DNA of 64,000 bases from CAVVPY01 sp963750295 (GTDB taxonomy: Bacteria; Actinomycetota; Actinomycetes; Mycobacteriales; Jatrophihabitantaceae). Location: positions 107,537 through 171,536 of the forward strand of contig CAVVPY010000006.1 in assembly GCA_963750295.1 (NCBI GenBank), read 5' to 3'. The notes beneath the pieces are model-generated. The model was not told the DNA's origin. It did no database searches and saw nothing but the letters and a program-made list of their open reading frames with translations. The translations under genes and the position numbers were made by a program. This document shows positions 27,330-36,399 of this stretch, one piece after another (the stretch's first letter is position 1; every line of letters starts with the position of its first letter).

Positions 27330-28108
27330 CGCCCGCGTACGAGGTCCTGCGCGAGGTCACCCCGCTGGCCTCGGTCGTCCTCGCGCACAACCCGAGCCCG
27401 ATGACGCTCGAGGGCACGAACACCTGGCTGGTGCGGGCGCCGGGGTCGTCCTCGGCAGTCGTGATCGACCCCGGACCCGACGACCTCCCGCACCTGACCG
27501 CGGTGGCCGAGGCCGCCGGCCACGTCGCCGAGGTGCTGCTCACCCACGGTCACGCCGACCACAGCGCCGGCGCCCGAGGCCTGCACGAGCTGACCGGCGC
27601 ACGCGTCCGAGCGCTCGATCCCGAGCACCGCTACGGCGGGGAAGGTCTCGGCGAGGGCGACGTGGTCGCGGTCGCGGGCATCGAGCTTCGGGTGTGGGCG
27701 ACGCCGGGCCACTCGTCGGACTCGCTGTGCTTCTTGCTCGCCGGGGACGACGCCGCGGCGGCAGTGCTGACCGGCGACACGATCCTCGGCCGGGGGACGG
27801 CGGTGGTGGCGCATCCGGACGGCATGCTCGCCGACTACCTGGCGTCGCTGCGGCGTCTGCGTGAGCTCGACGATGCGACCGTGCTGCCTGGTCACGGTCC
27901 GGAGCTCGAGCGGGCCGGCGAGGTGGCGCAGTCCTACCTGCAGCACCGCGAGCAGCGACTGGCCCAGGTGCGCGCGGCGATGCACGAACTGGGACCGGAC
28001 GTGAGTGCCCGCGAGGTCGTGGAGCGCGTCTACGCCGACGTGGACACCGTGCTGTGGTGGGCCGCCGAGCTGTCGGTGCGCGCCCAGCTGGACTACCTGC
28101 GCGGCTGA
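27326..28108 (+). CDS. MBL-fold metallo-hydrolase
   Basis: The protein has 260 residues from the ATG at 27326, which overlaps the preceding stop. The metal motif LLTHGHADHSAG at about residues 71-82 is complete. The next ligands follow in TPGHSSDSL (about 130), TGDTILGRG and LPGHGPEL. It belongs to the glyoxalase II/LACTB2-like branch, and Rv3677c is the contextual match. LACTB2 proteins cleave RNA, so either thioester or RNA hydrolysis is possible. Confidence 0.87.
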   Translation: MTPAYEVLREVTPLASVVLAHNPSPMTLEGTNTWLVRAPGSSSAVVIDPGPDDLPHLTAVAEAAGHVAEVLLTHGHADHSAGARGLHELTGARVRALDPEHRYGGEGLGEGDVVAVAGIELRVWATPGHSSDSLCFLLAGDDAAAAVLTGDTILGRGTAVVAHPDGMLADYLASLRRLRELDDATVLPGHGPELERAGEVAQSYLQHREQRLAQVRAAMHELGPDVSAREVVERVYADVDTVLWWAAELSVRAQLDYLRG

Positions 28109-28182
28109 CGTCCCGACTCGGTGATCCGGTCACGCGCGGGGAACCAACCCGGACGGGCCGGGCCCCCGACGAGAGCTGTGGG

Positions 28183-28857
28183 TCAGCGGGCGCGCCGGGC
28201 CAGCCGCTCGCGATCGAGGATGACCACGCTCTTGCCCTCCAGCCGCAGCCAACCGCGCGAGGCGAAGTCGGCCAGCGCCTTGTTGACCGTCTCGCGAGAG
28301 GCACCGACGAGCTGGGCCAGCTCCTCCTGCGTCAGGTCGTGGGTCACCCGCAGCTGGCCGCCGTCGACGGATCCGAAGCGCTGCGCCAGCTGCAGCAGCT
28401 GCTTGGCGACCCGGCCGGGGACGTCGACGAAGATCAGATCGGCCAGCATCGTGTTCGTCCGGCGCAGCCGCCGGGCAACCACGCGCAGCAGCTGCATCGC
28501 GATCTGCGGCCGGTCCTGGACCCACTTCTGCAGGGCCGCCTTGGGCAGCCGGGCCACCCGGGCGTCGGTCACCACGGTCGCGGTCGCGGTGCGCGGGCCG
28601 GGGTCGAACAGTGACAGCTCACCGAACTGGTCGGACGGGCCCATGATGGCGACCAGGTTCTCGCGACCGTCCGAGGAACGCCGCCCGAGCTTCACCTTGC
28701 CCGACAGCACGATGAACAGGCTCTCGCCCGGCTCGCCCTCCTGGAACAGCGTCGTGCCGCGGGGTGCGTCGATCACTTCGAACTCGCTCGCCAGCGCTTC
28801 GACCGATTCGGGGTCGACACCCTGGAACAGGCCAGCCCTACGCAGGATCTCGTCCAC
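28183..28857 (-). CDS. crp: Crp/Fnr-family transcription factor (Crp)
   Basis: The protein has 224 residues, the same length as M. tuberculosis Crp (Rv3676). A cyclic-nucleotide-binding barrel (about 10-120) carries GEPGESLFIVLSGKVKL and FGELSLFDPGPRTATA, which holds the phosphate-binding Arg. The winged helix has LTQEELAQLVGASRETVNKALADF. It acts as a global cAMP-responsive regulator. GTG 28857 has AAGGGG upstream. The -10 TAAACT (minus strand, 28941-28936) gives a leader of about 70 bases, so unlike many neighbours it is not leaderless. Confidence 0.92.
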   Translation of the reverse strand: MDEILRRAGLFQGVDPESVEALASEFEVIDAPRGTTLFQEGEPGESLFIVLSGKVKLGRRSSDGRENLVAIMGPSDQFGELSLFDPGPRTATATVVTDARVARLPKAALQKWVQDRPQIAMQLLRVVARRLRRTNTMLADLIFVDVPGRVAKQLLQLAQRFGSVDGGQLRVTHDLTQEELAQLVGASRETVNKALADFASRGWLRLEGKSVVILDRERLARRAR

Positions 28858-28956
28858 GTCCGCCCCTTCGTCACACGACCACCGGCGCCACACCACCGCC
28901 GGATGCGAGAGCCACGTCACACACGTGGTGCTGCGAGTTTAGAGCCTGCCTACCGG

Positions 28957-29193
28957 CTACGCGTCGTTGCGCCGCCGTCGCCACCCCAGGCCGAGGCGCA
29001 GGCGGAACCTGGCCAGGGCCGAATCGGTGCCTTCGCGGACGAAGGTGTCGAGTTCGGCAGGATTGGCGTCGTCGAGGAACTGTTCCATCTCGCGCTCGAC
29101 GGCAACCTGGTTCAGTGGCTCCTCGACGCGTGCCATGAACAGCATGAAACCGAGCAGTACGAATGGGAACACCAGCACCGTCAGTCCGATCAT
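28957..29193 (-). CDS. Small single-pass membrane protein
   Basis: The protein has 78 residues. One membrane segment at about 3-21 is followed by a charged cytoplasmic helix (VEEPLNQVAVEREMEQFLDDANP) and a very basic end. Similar short proteins occur between crp and nth in other actinobacteria. No function is known. The ATG start lies 56 bases from the divergent nth gene. Confidence 0.65.
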   Translation of the reverse strand: MIGLTVLVFPFVLLGFMLFMARVEEPLNQVAVEREMEQFLDDANPAELDTFVREGTDSALARFRLRLGLGWRRRRNDA

Positions 29194-29236
29194 GGTGAGC
29201 CCATTGTGCCCGACCGGCGCCGTCGGACCGTCCTCG

Positions 29237-29242
29237 TAGGCT
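29237..29242 (+). promoter_or_regulatory. -10 hexamer TAGGCT of nth, leaderless
   Basis: TAGGCT ends 7 bases before GTG 29250. Confidence 0.45.
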
Positions 29243-29249
29243 TGTCGGC

Positions 29250-29978
<729 letters not shown>

Positions 29979-29982
<4 letters not shown>

Positions 29983-30626
29983 TCGACCTGCCCGACTGGC
30001 TGCAGCCGCTGGCGAGCGCGGCCGCGTCGGTGCGCCCGGCGGACATGTCCCGGTTCCTGCCCCCCGACGACGGCAGTGCACGTGACTCGGCCGTGCTCAT
30101 CGCGCTGACCGAACTCGACCGCGAGCCGGCGGTGCTGTTGATCGAGCGCGCGGCGGACATGCGCGCCCACGCCGGGCAGGTGGCCTTCCCGGGCGGCGCG
30201 GTGGACCCCGGCGACCCGGACCACGAGGCAGCCGCGCTGCGCGAGGCCGCCGAGGAGGTCGGCCTCGACCCGTCGGCCGTACGGACGATCGCGGTGCTGC
30301 CGGCCTTGTTCATCCCGGTCACCGGCTTCGCGGTCACCCCGGTGCTCGGGTGGTGGCACACGCCGCACCCGGTCGAGGCGGTCGACCCGATCGAGGTCGC
30401 CCGGGCTGCCGTGGTGCCGATCCCGCACCTGACCGACCCCGCAAACCGGTTCATGACAAGGCATCCGTCCGGCTGGCTGGGCCCGGCCTTCGAGACCGAT
30501 GGGCTGTTCGTGTGGGGTTTCACCGCCGGCCTGCTGGACTCGGTCCTGCGCCTGGGCGGGTGGCTGCGGCCATGGGACCCGACCAGCGAACGTCCGCTGC
30601 CGGCCCAGTTCATCGGCGGTCGCTAG
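29979..30626 (+). CDS. CoA pyrophosphatase-type Nudix hydrolase
   Basis: The protein has 215 residues. LLIERAADMRAHAGQVAFPGG at about residues 48-68 is the UPF0035 signature that marks CoA diphosphatases. It is followed by the Nudix box core REAAEEVGL. The likely reaction is CoA to 4'-phosphopantetheine plus 3',5'-ADP. GTG 29979 overlaps the nth stop. In M. tuberculosis a thioredoxin-like gene lies between nth and this gene (Rv3672c), and none is found here. Confidence 0.87.
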
Positions 30627-30690
30627 CCGCCACCGGCGGTGGCGTCGTCCCGGCAGAAGCTCCGCCAACGCCCCCACAGGGACGCGCCGG

Positions 30691-30696
30691 TACCGT
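30691..30696 (+). promoter_or_regulatory. -10 hexamer TACCGT, leaderless
   Basis: TACCGT ends 7 bases before ATG 30704. Confidence 0.45.
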
Positions 30697-30703
30697 CGAA
30701 GCT

Positions 30704-31111
30704 ATGCCCCCCCGGCGCACCTTGCTCATCGTGGCCGTGCCCGTCCTCGTCCTCGCGTCGTGCTCGAACCAAGAAGGCCCGATCAACCGCGCGCCGCAGT
30801 CCGGTTCGGCGACCGCGTCGGACGTCGCCGGGGTGCAGCAGATCACCCTCGAGGCGGGCGACACCTACCGATTCACGCCCTCGACGTTCACCGTGCATCC
30901 GGGGATGGTCCGCGTCGTGCTCAAGAACGTGGGACGAGGCGCGCCGCACGACTGGTCGGTGCCGCAGTTCCCGGCCGAGTTCGTGCCGCTGGCCGGTGCC
31001 GGTGAGACGAAGCAGGCCACCTTCACCGCGCCCGCCGTCGGCCGGTACGAGTTCGTCTGCACGATCCACGTCCGGCAGGGTCAGCGCGGAACGATGATCG
31101 TCGCGCCATGA
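30704..31111 (+). CDS. Cupredoxin-domain lipoprotein
   Basis: The protein has 135 residues. A short basic start, a hydrophobic segment and the lipobox VLASC (Cys about residue 20) predict an extracytoplasmic lipoprotein. The cupredoxin domain has a complete type 1 copper set in order: His of PHDWS, Cys and His of FVCTIHV, and Met of RGTM. It may carry electrons or hold copper. Its stop overlaps the marP start as ATGA, which links it to the periplasmic protease. Confidence 0.85.
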   Translation: MPPRRTLLIVAVPVLVLASCSNQEGPINRAPQSGSATASDVAGVQQITLEAGDTYRFTPSTFTVHPGMVRVVLKNVGRGAPHDWSVPQFPAEFVPLAGAGETKQATFTAPAVGRYEFVCTIHVRQGQRGTMIVAP

Positions 31112-32296
31112 ACCTGCTCGACGTCATCATCATCGTGGCGGCGGTCGCGTACGGGTTCACCGGCTTCCGCAACGGGGCGGTCGTGGGCCTGATGTCGCTG
31201 ATCGGCTTCTTCATCGGCGCGGTGCTGGGGGCACAACTGGCCGGCCCGCTCGGGTCGCACCTGGCGGAGGGACGCGCGCAGGTCCCGATCGCCATCGTGT
31301 GTGTGCTCATGCTGGCGATGCTCGGGCAACTGTCGGGCATCTGGATCGCCGGTCACATCAGGACGCGGTTGGTCCGCGAGCGCGGCCGCCCCGTGGACTC
31401 CGGCTTCGGCGTGCTGTTCGGCGTGCTGTCGGTGCTGCTGGTGTCGTGGATGGTCGCGGTGCCGTTGGCGTCCTCGCCGTACCCGTCGCTGGCCTCCGAG
31501 GCGAGCGAATCGACGATCGTCCGTGGTGTCGACGACGTCATGCCGCGGGACGTCCGGAAGCTGTACTCGTCGCTGCGCCGCTACCTCGACCAGAGCGGAT
31601 TCCCTCCTGTTTTCGGCGATCTGCCCGACACGCGGATCGTCAACGTCCCGCCGCCGGACGATCTGCCGCCGGGCGTGCAGCGCCTCGTCCGCACCGCGGG
31701 CCGGTCGACGGTGAAGATCTACGGGCAGGCGCCGTCGTGCGACCGCCGCACCGAGGGATCCGGGTTCGTCTACGCCCGGGATCGGGTGATGACCAACGCG
31801 CACGTGGTCGCCGGTGCCGACCAGGTGGCGGTCGAGGTGAACGGGCAGCAGCGGCCGGCGACGGTCGTGCTCTACGACCCGTCGCGTGACGTCGCGGTGC
31901 TGCGGGTGCGCGACCTCGGCCTGCCGACGCTGAAGTTCGCCAGCGACACCCGCGACCACCGGCGACCCCGCCGTCGTGCTCGGTTACCCCCAGGACGGCC
32001 CGTTCACCGTCAAATCGGCCCGGGTCCGGTCCCGGGCGACGGTGTCCGGCGCCGACATCTACGGCGGCGGGAGCGTGCGCCGCGAGGTCTACTCGGTGCG
32101 CGCGGTCGTGCGCAGCGGGAACTCCGGCGGCCCGCTGCTGGCCGACAACGGGACGGTGCTCGGCGTCGTGTTCGCGACCGCCCTCGGTTCGGCCGACACC
32201 GGGTACGCGCTGACAGCCGCGGAGGTGGCGCCGGATGCACAGACCGGCGCGCGGTCGACGCGGACCGTCAGCACCTCGCGCTGTACAGCCGGTTGA
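31108..32296 (+). pseudogene. marP: MarP-type membrane serine protease, frame broken once
   Basis: Residues 1-150 are a CvpA-like domain with four membrane segments. The trypsin-like domain follows: His in MTNAHVVAG, Asp in DPSRDVAVLRV, then, after the break, Ser in RSGNSGGPLL. At about 31955 one C appears to be inserted (CGCGACCACCGG). The frame then changes to GDPAVVLGYPQDGPF and runs to 32296. Joined, it has about 395 residues, close to MarP (Rv3671c), which is needed for acid and oxidative stress survival. Two cysteines can be seen in the protease domain. Either an inactive gene or a single-base error. Confidence 0.85.
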
Positions 32297-32297
32297 G

Positions 32298-33236
32298 TCA
32301 GCTGACCTTCGCCCAGCGGACCAGTTCGCCACTGATCAGGTCTGGAACCTCGTTGTGCGGGAAATGACCGACGCCGTCCAGGACTCGCCACTCGTAGGTC
32401 CCCGACACGAACTGCCCGGACCCCTGCGCCGTGGCCGGCAGCACGCACGCGTCGAAATCGCCGTGCAGATGCAGCACGGGCGCACCGATCGGCTCGCGCA
32501 GCGACTCGGCGAACGCGCGCCCGTCCCGGCGGGGTAGCGAGCGCACCAGCCACCGGTAGTACTCCGCCGCGCAGTATCCGACCGGATGGATGCGCATCGC
32601 CTCGGCGTAGCGGGTGACGTCGGCGACGTAGCCGGGCGTGCCTCGCCAGCGCGGGCCGGTCCAGGTGTCGAACAACTCGCGCACCCAGGCGCCGTCCTGG
32701 GCGAGCAGATGCTCCGGGCGACGAGGCATCTGGAAGGTGCGCAGTGCGTACGCCGAGGCGCGGCGCTGCGTCGGGTCGTGGCGGATGGCGCTGCGCAGTC
32801 GCAGGGGGTGGGCAGCACCGAGCACGGCGAGGCTGCGGACGATGCGCGGGTGACGCGCGGCCATCGTCCAGGCGAGCAGCCCGCCGACGTCCGTGCCGAC
32901 GACCATCGCGTCGCGCTCGCCGAGCGAGCCCACCAGTGCCGCCATGTCCGCGGCCAGGTTGGGAGCGTCGTACCCGCGCGGCGGCTTGTCGCTCGCCCCG
33001 TAACCACGAAGGTCGACGGCAACCGCCCGATACCCGGCGTCGGCCAGATCGACCAGTTGCCGGTGCCAGGCCCACCAGAACTGCGGGAAGCCGTGCAGCA
33101 GCAGGACGAGCGGACCGCTACCGATTTCGGCCACGTGCAGCGCGATGCCGTTCGCGCGGACCATTCGGTGCGTCCACGGTCCTTCGACCAGGACGATCGA
33201 ACTGTCCGGGGCGTCCGGCAACGGCCCGTATCCCAT
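32298..33236 (-). CDS. Alpha/beta hydrolase, epoxide-hydrolase-like
   Basis: The protein has 312 residues from ATG 33236. The oxyanion motif HGFPQFWWAW, the nucleophile elbow VGTDVGG with Asp as nucleophile, the acid region HGDFDACV and GVGHFPHNE with the catalytic His fit epoxide hydrolases. Two Tyr-rich cap stretches are present. It matches Rv3670 (EphE) in context. Its stop is one base from the marP stop, so the two genes converge with no terminator space. The frame extends upstream to 33416 over the holin-like gene, but that part is not coding. Confidence 0.85.
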   Translation of the reverse strand: MGYGPLPDAPDSSIVLVEGPWTHRMVRANGIALHVAEIGSGPLVLLLHGFPQFWWAWHRQLVDLADAGYRAVAVDLRGYGASDKPPRGYDAPNLAADMAALVGSLGERDAMVVGTDVGGLLAWTMAARHPRIVRSLAVLGAAHPLRLRSAIRHDPTQRRASAYALRTFQMPRRPEHLLAQDGAWVRELFDTWTGPRWRGTPGYVADVTRYAEAMRIHPVGYCAAEYYRWLVRSLPRRDGRAFAESLREPIGAPVLHLHGDFDACVLPATAQGSGQFVSGTYEWRVLDGVGHFPHNEVPDLISGELVRWAKVS

Positions 33237-33244
33237 CGAGGTGC

Positions 33245-33688
33245 CTAGGGTGTCGTCTTCGGATGCGACTTGAGGTAGGCGACGGTGTCCTTGCCGGTCG
33301 CGATGGTGCGTTGCGGGGCCTTGACCCGCTTGACCTTCTTGATGCCCACGAGGACGAGCAGGCCGATGACGACGAGCATCAGCACGAACACCGCCAGGTA
33401 GCCGGCCCAGCGCCACAGGCCCATCGCGATGAAGCCCTCGGCCAGCGCGATCAGGCCGAAGGTCAGTGAGAACACCAGCAGCACGGCAGCAGCGGCGAAC
33501 ATCCCGATGCCGACGCCCGCGTTCTTGACCGTCGAGCGAAGTTCGAGCTTCGCCAGTTCGATCTCGCCGTGGATGATCGTCGACATCGACTTGCTGGCCT
33601 CGGCCATCAGCTCGCCCAGCGACGGCTCACTGGCGTGGCGCGGGGTTCGTGCGTCCAGGTCGGGCGTGGTGTCGGGCGCTGCGGTCAC
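33245..33688 (-). CDS. Phage-holin-3_6-like membrane protein
   Basis: The protein has 147 residues. A helical stretch (ELMAEASKSMSTIIHGEIELAKLEL) is followed by two long membrane segments (about 57-80 and 90-113) and a basic tail. This is the actinobacterial holin-X superfamily pattern (PF07332). The contextual equivalent is Rv3669. The name is historical and no phage gene is near. It is upstream of the hydrolase with an 8-base gap, so the two likely form an operon. Confidence 0.8.
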   Translation of the reverse strand: MTAAPDTTPDLDARTPRHASEPSLGELMAEASKSMSTIIHGEIELAKLELRSTVKNAGVGIGMFAAAAVLLVFSLTFGLIALAEGFIAMGLWRWAGYLAVFVLMLVVIGLLVLVGIKKVKRVKAPQRTIATGKDTVAYLKSHPKTTP

Positions 33689-33823
33689 CGGTCAGCTCCT
33701 CGGGTGGCGGGTGTCGACCCCGATCCTGTCAGCCCTCGGGGTCGCTGCGCATCAGTCCCGGCGAACGAGTCCCGCCGGTCACCCCCGAACGACCCGGCGG
33801 GCAGGGTGTGGTGTGCCCGTGGC

Positions 33824-33829
33824 TAGCGT
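33824..33829 (+). promoter_or_regulatory. -10 hexamer TAGCGT, leaderless
   Basis: TAGCGT ends 6 bases before GTG 33836. Confidence 0.4.
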
Positions 33830-33835
33830 CGTGCC

Positions 33836-34561
33836 GTGCCCGCCGACCCGCTCGCCCCGCTGCTCGACCTTCCCGGTGTGACCGACGGCGTCGCCGGCAC
33901 CCGGTCGGCGGTGGACACGCTGCTGGGTCACCGCGCGCTACGCCGGCGCTCGGCCGACGTGTCGGCCGAGTCGTCGTTGCGCGGCGCCTGGGCGTCGGCG
34001 GTGCTGTCCGGCGCGGACGTCGAGCTGGCCGCCGTCCGCTCCGGTGCCGCAGCCCGCGACCCGCTGGTCCAGGGGGCGCTGCGGGCGTACTCGGCGATCC
34101 CCGCGCTCACCGACACCTGGACGCGCGCACCGCGCCAGGTACTCGCCCGGCTGCACACCCTCGCCGCGGCCGACCTGCTGGACGCCGACGAGCTCGGCCG
34201 TCCCACGGCGGGCGCTGACCGGCTCGACACGCTGGCCGCGGTGCTGACCGCGACCTGGGCGCCGGCTGTCGTGGTCGCGGCGGTCGTGCATGGTGAGGTG
34301 CTCGGCCTCGACGCGTTCGCCCCGGTGTCGGGGATCGTTGCGCGGGTGGCCGTCCGGCTCACCCTCATCGAGCGCGGGCTCGACCCGAAGTCGCTCGTCG
34401 TCGTGGAGGCGGGCGATCGCGAGCCGGGGTATGACACGGCGCTGGACGCCTACCTCAGCGGGACGCCCGGCGGGCTCGCGACGTGGGTCCGCCGCGAGTG
34501 CGCGGCCGTCGTCGCGGGCGCTCGCGAGACAACCGCGATCTGCGAGGCGATGACGCGCTGA
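33836..34561 (+). CDS. Conserved helical protein, Fic-like without the active site
   Basis: The protein has 241 residues and is almost all alpha-helical. ESSLRGAWASAVLSGADVEL and LRAYSAIPALTDTWTRAPRQVLARLHTLAAADL resemble the N-terminal inhibitory and core helices of Fic proteins. The HPFxxGNGR AMPylation motif is absent. Actinobacterial relatives next to the HAD phosphatase are often labelled oxidoreductase without evidence. A 275-base gap follows before the convergent HAD gene, and I see no gene or terminator in it. Confidence 0.6.
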   Translation: MPADPLAPLLDLPGVTDGVAGTRSAVDTLLGHRALRRRSADVSAESSLRGAWASAVLSGADVELAAVRSGAAARDPLVQGALRAYSAIPALTDTWTRAPRQVLARLHTLAAADLLDADELGRPTAGADRLDTLAAVLTATWAPAVVVAAVVHGEVLGLDAFAPVSGIVARVAVRLTLIERGLDPKSLVVVEAGDREPGYDTALDAYLSGTPGGLATWVRRECAAVVAGARETTAICEAMTR

Positions 34562-34836
34562 CGCAGATCGACGGCGCCGGGGCCTGTGGCCTCGACGCCG
34601 TCGAGCACGGCCGGACCGGGTTACCAGGCGTGCGCTCTGCGATATCGCGCGCGGTCGGTACGTGCCGTCCCGCGCCGACTCACCTGTTGCGTGGTGGGAC
34701 CGCCGCGTGGGTGCCCGTTTCGTCCGTACCGAACGAGGTTCGCTGGGGGCTGGACCGCCATAGACGTTCCTCGTCCGTGCCCTCATTGGACGCCCGACGC
34801 ACTGGTGGCGCAAGGGTCTATCGGCGAGTCGTCACA

Positions 34837-35634
34837 CTATGCACGAGCTGAGCGGCGGCGCGACGCGTACCAGACCAGACCGCCGACGGCCAGGCCCGCG
34901 CCGACCGCCGTTGCCGTGATCGTGGGGTGCTCGGGCCGCAGGCCGGAGATGCGTTCACGGAGCGGGACGGCGTTCGAGAAGACGAGGGTGGGCCAGTCGC
35001 GCTCGGCCGCGACCTTGCGCAACGCGCGGTCGGGATTGACGGCGAACGGGTGACCGACGGCCTCGAGCATCGGCAGGTCGGTGACCGAGTCGGAGTACGC
35101 GTAGCACTCGGCCAGGTCGTACCCGCGCTCGTGCGCCAAGTCGATGATCGCGACGGCCTTCTCGGCGGCGTAGGCGTACAGCCCGATCTCGCCGGTGTAC
35201 TTGCCGTCGGCGACGACCATCTGCGTGGCCACGACGTGGTCGGCACCGAGCATGGCACCGATCGGCCCGACCACCTCCTCGCCGGACGAGCTGACGATCA
35301 CCACGTCGCGGCCGGCGGCCTTGTGCAGGCCGATCAGTTCGACCGCCTCGTCGTAGACGATCGGATCGATGATCTCGTGCAGCGTCTCGGAGACGATCTC
35401 GCGCACCTGCGCGACGTCCCACCCGGCGCACATGGACGTGAGGTAGGCCCGCATCCGCTCGATCTGATCCTCGTCCGCCCCGGCGAGAGCGAACACGAAC
35501 TGGGCGTAGGCGCTGCGCAGCACGGCCCGGCGGTTGATCAGACCGCCCTGGTAGAAGGGTTTTCCGAACGCCAGAACACTCGACTTGGCGATGATCGTCT
35601 TGTCCAAGTCGAAAAAAGCGGCGGTCGGTGCCAC
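34837..35634 (-). CDS. HAD-IB family phosphatase (SerB-like)
   Basis: The protein has 265 residues from GTG 35634. Motif I is FFDLDKTII (nucleophile Asp and acid Asp), motif II is VIVSSSGEEV, motif III is the Lys region AYAAEKAVAI and motif IV is AYSDSVTDLPML. A C-terminal membrane segment (AVGAGLAVGGLVWYA) ends in basic residues. It matches Rv3661, annotated SerB1-like. The substrate may be phosphoserine or another small phosphate ester. It is divergent from the tad operon. Confidence 0.85.
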   Translation of the reverse strand: MAPTAAFFDLDKTIIAKSSVLAFGKPFYQGGLINRRAVLRSAYAQFVFALAGADEDQIERMRAYLTSMCAGWDVAQVREIVSETLHEIIDPIVYDEAVELIGLHKAAGRDVVIVSSSGEEVVGPIGAMLGADHVVATQMVVADGKYTGEIGLYAYAAEKAVAIIDLAHERGYDLAECYAYSDSVTDLPMLEAVGHPFAVNPDRALRKVAAERDWPTLVFSNAVPLRERISGLRPEHPTITATAVGAGLAVGGLVWYASRRRSARA

Positions 35635-35641
35635 AAAGCTG

Positions 35642-35647
35642 AGAATA
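35642..35647 (-). promoter_or_regulatory. -10 hexamer TATTCT of the HAD gene, leaderless
   Basis: TATTCT ends 7 bases before GTG 35634 on the minus strand. Confidence 0.45.
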
Positions 35648-35680
35648 CGGATCTTTGCGCGCGGCGGCCTGTCAACCCAG

Positions 35681-35709
35681 CCGTCCACAGGCCGCCCGGC
35701 CGTCCACAG
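35681..35709 (+). repeat. DnaA-box-like pair upstream of the tad operon
   Basis: CCGTCCACA occurs at 35681-35689 and 35700-35708, 19 bases apart and in the same direction. The 28-base block 35682-35709 recurs with one mismatch at 39118-39145. CCGTCCACA fits the relaxed actinobacterial DnaA box (TTGTCCACA). Function unknown. Confidence 0.6.
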
Positions 35710-35760
35710 CCGCGGTGCCGTGCCCGTGCGGCGACCGCCGGGTGGGCTTTTCTTCAGGAC

Positions 35761-36399
35761 GTGGCGGGCGTGGTCGTGAGCGTGGTTGGTGGCACAGGGG
35801 GCGTGGGCGCATCCACGTTCGCGGCCGCGCTCGCCGCAGCAGCCGGGCGCAGCACGCTCGTCGACTGTGACCCGGTCGGCGGTGGGGTGGACGTCCTGCT
35901 CGGCATCGAGTCCGTGGTCGGTGCGCGCTGGTCGGGCCTGCGGCTGGACGGCGGGTTTCTCGACCCGGCGCTGCTCGAGGAGGGGCTGCCGCGCTGGAAC
36001 GAGGTCGGTGTGCTGGCAGCGGATGCGGGTCCGGCGGCAGCCATCGAGCAAGTTGTCGGGGCGGCGGCCGAGCTGGGGCCGGTCGTGCTGGACGTCCCGC
36101 GTTGGCCGGGCGTCGAGCGTGACTCGGCGTTGCGCTGTTGCCAGCTGTGCGTCGTCCTGGTCGCCGCGCGGGTGGCCGCCCTCGTCGCGGCGCGCACGGT
36201 CATCGCCGGTCTCGCCGCTGCCCCCCGACTCGGTGCCGTCCTGCGCCGCGGGGACGTACCCACGGCCGAGGCGTCGCGGGTGCTGGGCATCCCGCTGCTC
36301 GGCGTGGTGCCCGCGCTGGACGGCTCGGACGTGTCGCCGCGCATCCCTCGACAGGTCGAACGGGTCGCCGCCGGCGTCTTCGCGGGAGCGTCGCCGTGA
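35761..36399 (+). CDS. TadZ/Ssd-like MinD-family ATPase
   Basis: The protein has about 212 residues. The deviant Walker A VGGTGGVGASTFAAAL lies at the very start, then STLVDCDPVGGGVD and VVLDVPRW as switch II. In Rv3660c (septum site determining protein Ssd) a receiver-like domain of more than 100 residues precedes this part. Here that domain is missing, since the upstream region carries the divergent promoter. It probably localises the pilus machine. The start may be GTG 35761 or 35770. It overlaps tadA as GTGA. Confidence 0.8.
   Translation: MAGVVVSVVGGTGGVGASTFAAALAAAAGRSTLVDCDPVGGGVDVLLGIESVVGARWSGLRLDGGFLDPALLEEGLPRWNEVGVLAADAGPAAAIEQVVGAAAELGPVVLDVPRWPGVERDSALRCCQLCVVLVAARVAALVAARTVIAGLAAAPRLGAVLRRGDVPTAEASRVLGIPLLGVVPALDGSDVSPRIPRQVERVAAGVFAGASP

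Noticed and set aside
33245..33688. Prophage remnant because of the holin-like family name
   Set aside because: The family is a common actinobacterial membrane protein, the position matches Rv3669, and no other phage gene is present.
33836..34561. Active Fic AMPylating enzyme
   Set aside because: The HPFxxGNGR motif is absent, so only a Fic-like helical resemblance is claimed.
34562..34836. Small gene in the gap between the Fic-like and HAD genes
   Set aside because: Open frames there lack start signals and any recognisable composition or motif.
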